Assembly (NCBI GenBank): GCA_038319625.1
Contig: JBBQDK010000065.1
Span: 1 to 14,475, forward strand
Direction: 5' to 3'
DNA: 14,475 bases
DNA from: JBBQDK01 sp038319625
GTDB lineage: Bacteria; Pseudomonadota; Gammaproteobacteria; JBBQDK01
The position numbers and the translations under genes were made by a program. Positions 14,268 to 14,475 of this stretch are shown one piece after another. The first letter of the stretch is position 1, and each line of letters begins with the position of its first letter. Below the pieces are notes generated by a model. It worked only from the letters and a program-made list of their open reading frames with translations. It searched no databases and was not told where the DNA came from.

Positions 14268-14350
14268 TGGACACCACCCATCCATAACCGGCATCGATGT
14301 GCCACAGTTGGAGAGCAACTATTTCCAACTCAACTGAATGGGGGTGTCCA
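14268..14350 (+). ncRNA. Structured leader of the IS110 element, candidate part of a bridge RNA
   Basis: Just ahead of the transposase start, the arms tggacaccacccat (14268-14281) and atgggggtgtcca (14338-14350) are inverted repeats. They enclose a second hairpin with AGTTGGA (14306-14312) and TCCAACT (14324-14330), with an alternative AGTTG/CAACT pairing (14306-14310 with 14316-14320). In IS110-type elements the non-coding sequence beside the recombinase gene encodes a bridge RNA that pairs with donor and target DNA through internal loops. The nested structure fits this in position and size, but loop identities and RNA ends cannot be set. Confidence 0.4.
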
Positions 14351-14351
14351 A

Positions 14352-14475
14352 ATGAAGATTAGCGCGATTGGAGTGGATTTGGCAAAGAACGTATTCCAGG
14401 TGCATGGTGTCGATGAGCGGGGTCACGCGGTGCTACGCCGGCAGCTGAAGCGCCCGCAAGTATTGGCCTTCTTCG
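14352..14475 (+). CDS. IS110-family transposase, N-terminal 41 residues (runs off the right edge)
   Basis: The product begins MKISAIGVDLAKNVFQVHGV and DERGHAVLRRQLKRPQVLAF, the usual start of IS110-family DEDD recombinases, where the Asp in GVDLAKN is the first catalytic acidic residue of the RuvC-like domain and the HGVDExG turn follows. The family moves without terminal inverted repeats and uses a RuvC-like domain plus a C-terminal serine-containing domain; the latter is beyond the window. A GGGGGTG purine run lies about seven bases before ATG. No damage is visible in the part seen. The element lies in plus orientation, opposite to the neighbouring metabolic genes. Confidence 0.88.
   Translation, partial: MKISAIGVDLAKNVFQVHGVDERGHAVLRRQLKRPQVLAFF

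Noticed and set aside
1..14475. CRISPR arrays, tRNA or rRNA genes, toxin-antitoxin or defence systems
   Set aside because: No regularly spaced repeats, no cloverleaf-like sequence and no recognisable defence protein were seen on either strand.

Overview
The window looks like an accessory, partly decaying chromosomal region of a proteobacterium, most likely a gammaproteobacterium. The signs are a hexameric-type NADP glutamate dehydrogenase, a YbiI-like DksA/TraR zinc-finger gene, a pirin, CodA-type cytosine deaminase and tandem-domain Usp proteins, all with clear Shine-Dalgarno sites. The exact taxon cannot be read from the sequence. The first 1.5 kb is much more GC-rich and holds transposase debris of a type common in high-GC bacteria, so it is either acquired DNA or, less likely, an assembly join.

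Layout. (1) 1-1718: a 5'-truncated rve/DDE transposase on the minus strand, an IS21-type istA cut off after its catalytic glutamate, and a 3' stub of an MgtE-type Mg2+ transporter fused directly to istA. (2) 1725-5149: a two-domain universal stress protein, a frameshifted ABM-like membrane protein, an intact gdhA, and a frameshifted YbiI-like zinc-finger gene. (3) 5228-5983: the decayed tail of a Kef/NhaP-like antiporter, then about 550 bases with no supportable gene. (4) 5984-13474: one long minus-strand run. In transcription order it holds an MFS transporter and cytosine deaminase (tightly linked), an acetoin/diacetyl-reductase-like SDR, a broken FMN-reductase-like gene, a nucleoside-deaminase-like protein, an MFS exporter with a C-terminal ABM-like domain, a pirin, and a quinone-oxidoreductase-like gene with an amber codon and no 3' end. 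(5) 13475-14475: a regulatory region with a nine-G tract, a second diverged copy of the zinc-finger/gdhA junction, a probable IS end, and the left end of an IS110-family element with a structured leader and the first 41 codons of its transposase.

How it fits together. The best-preserved module is nucleobase handling: a transporter and cytosine deaminase in one operon and a second, different deaminase downstream. Ammonium released by deamination could be captured by GdhA, but that link is inference. The most informative structural observation is that the gdhA start region, together with the end of the upstream zinc-finger gene, occurs twice in direct orientation 9.1 kb apart (4671-4970 and 13799-14125). 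The two copies bracket the whole metabolic cluster. One copy keeps gdhA but has a frameshifted zinc-finger gene; the other keeps the correct zinc-finger C-terminus but has lost gdhA after four codons. At least eight genes are broken by identifiable lesions (amber codon, start-codon change, frameshifts, deletions, IS junctions), so this is a region undergoing active rearrangement. I did not find a clearly new defence or mobile system.
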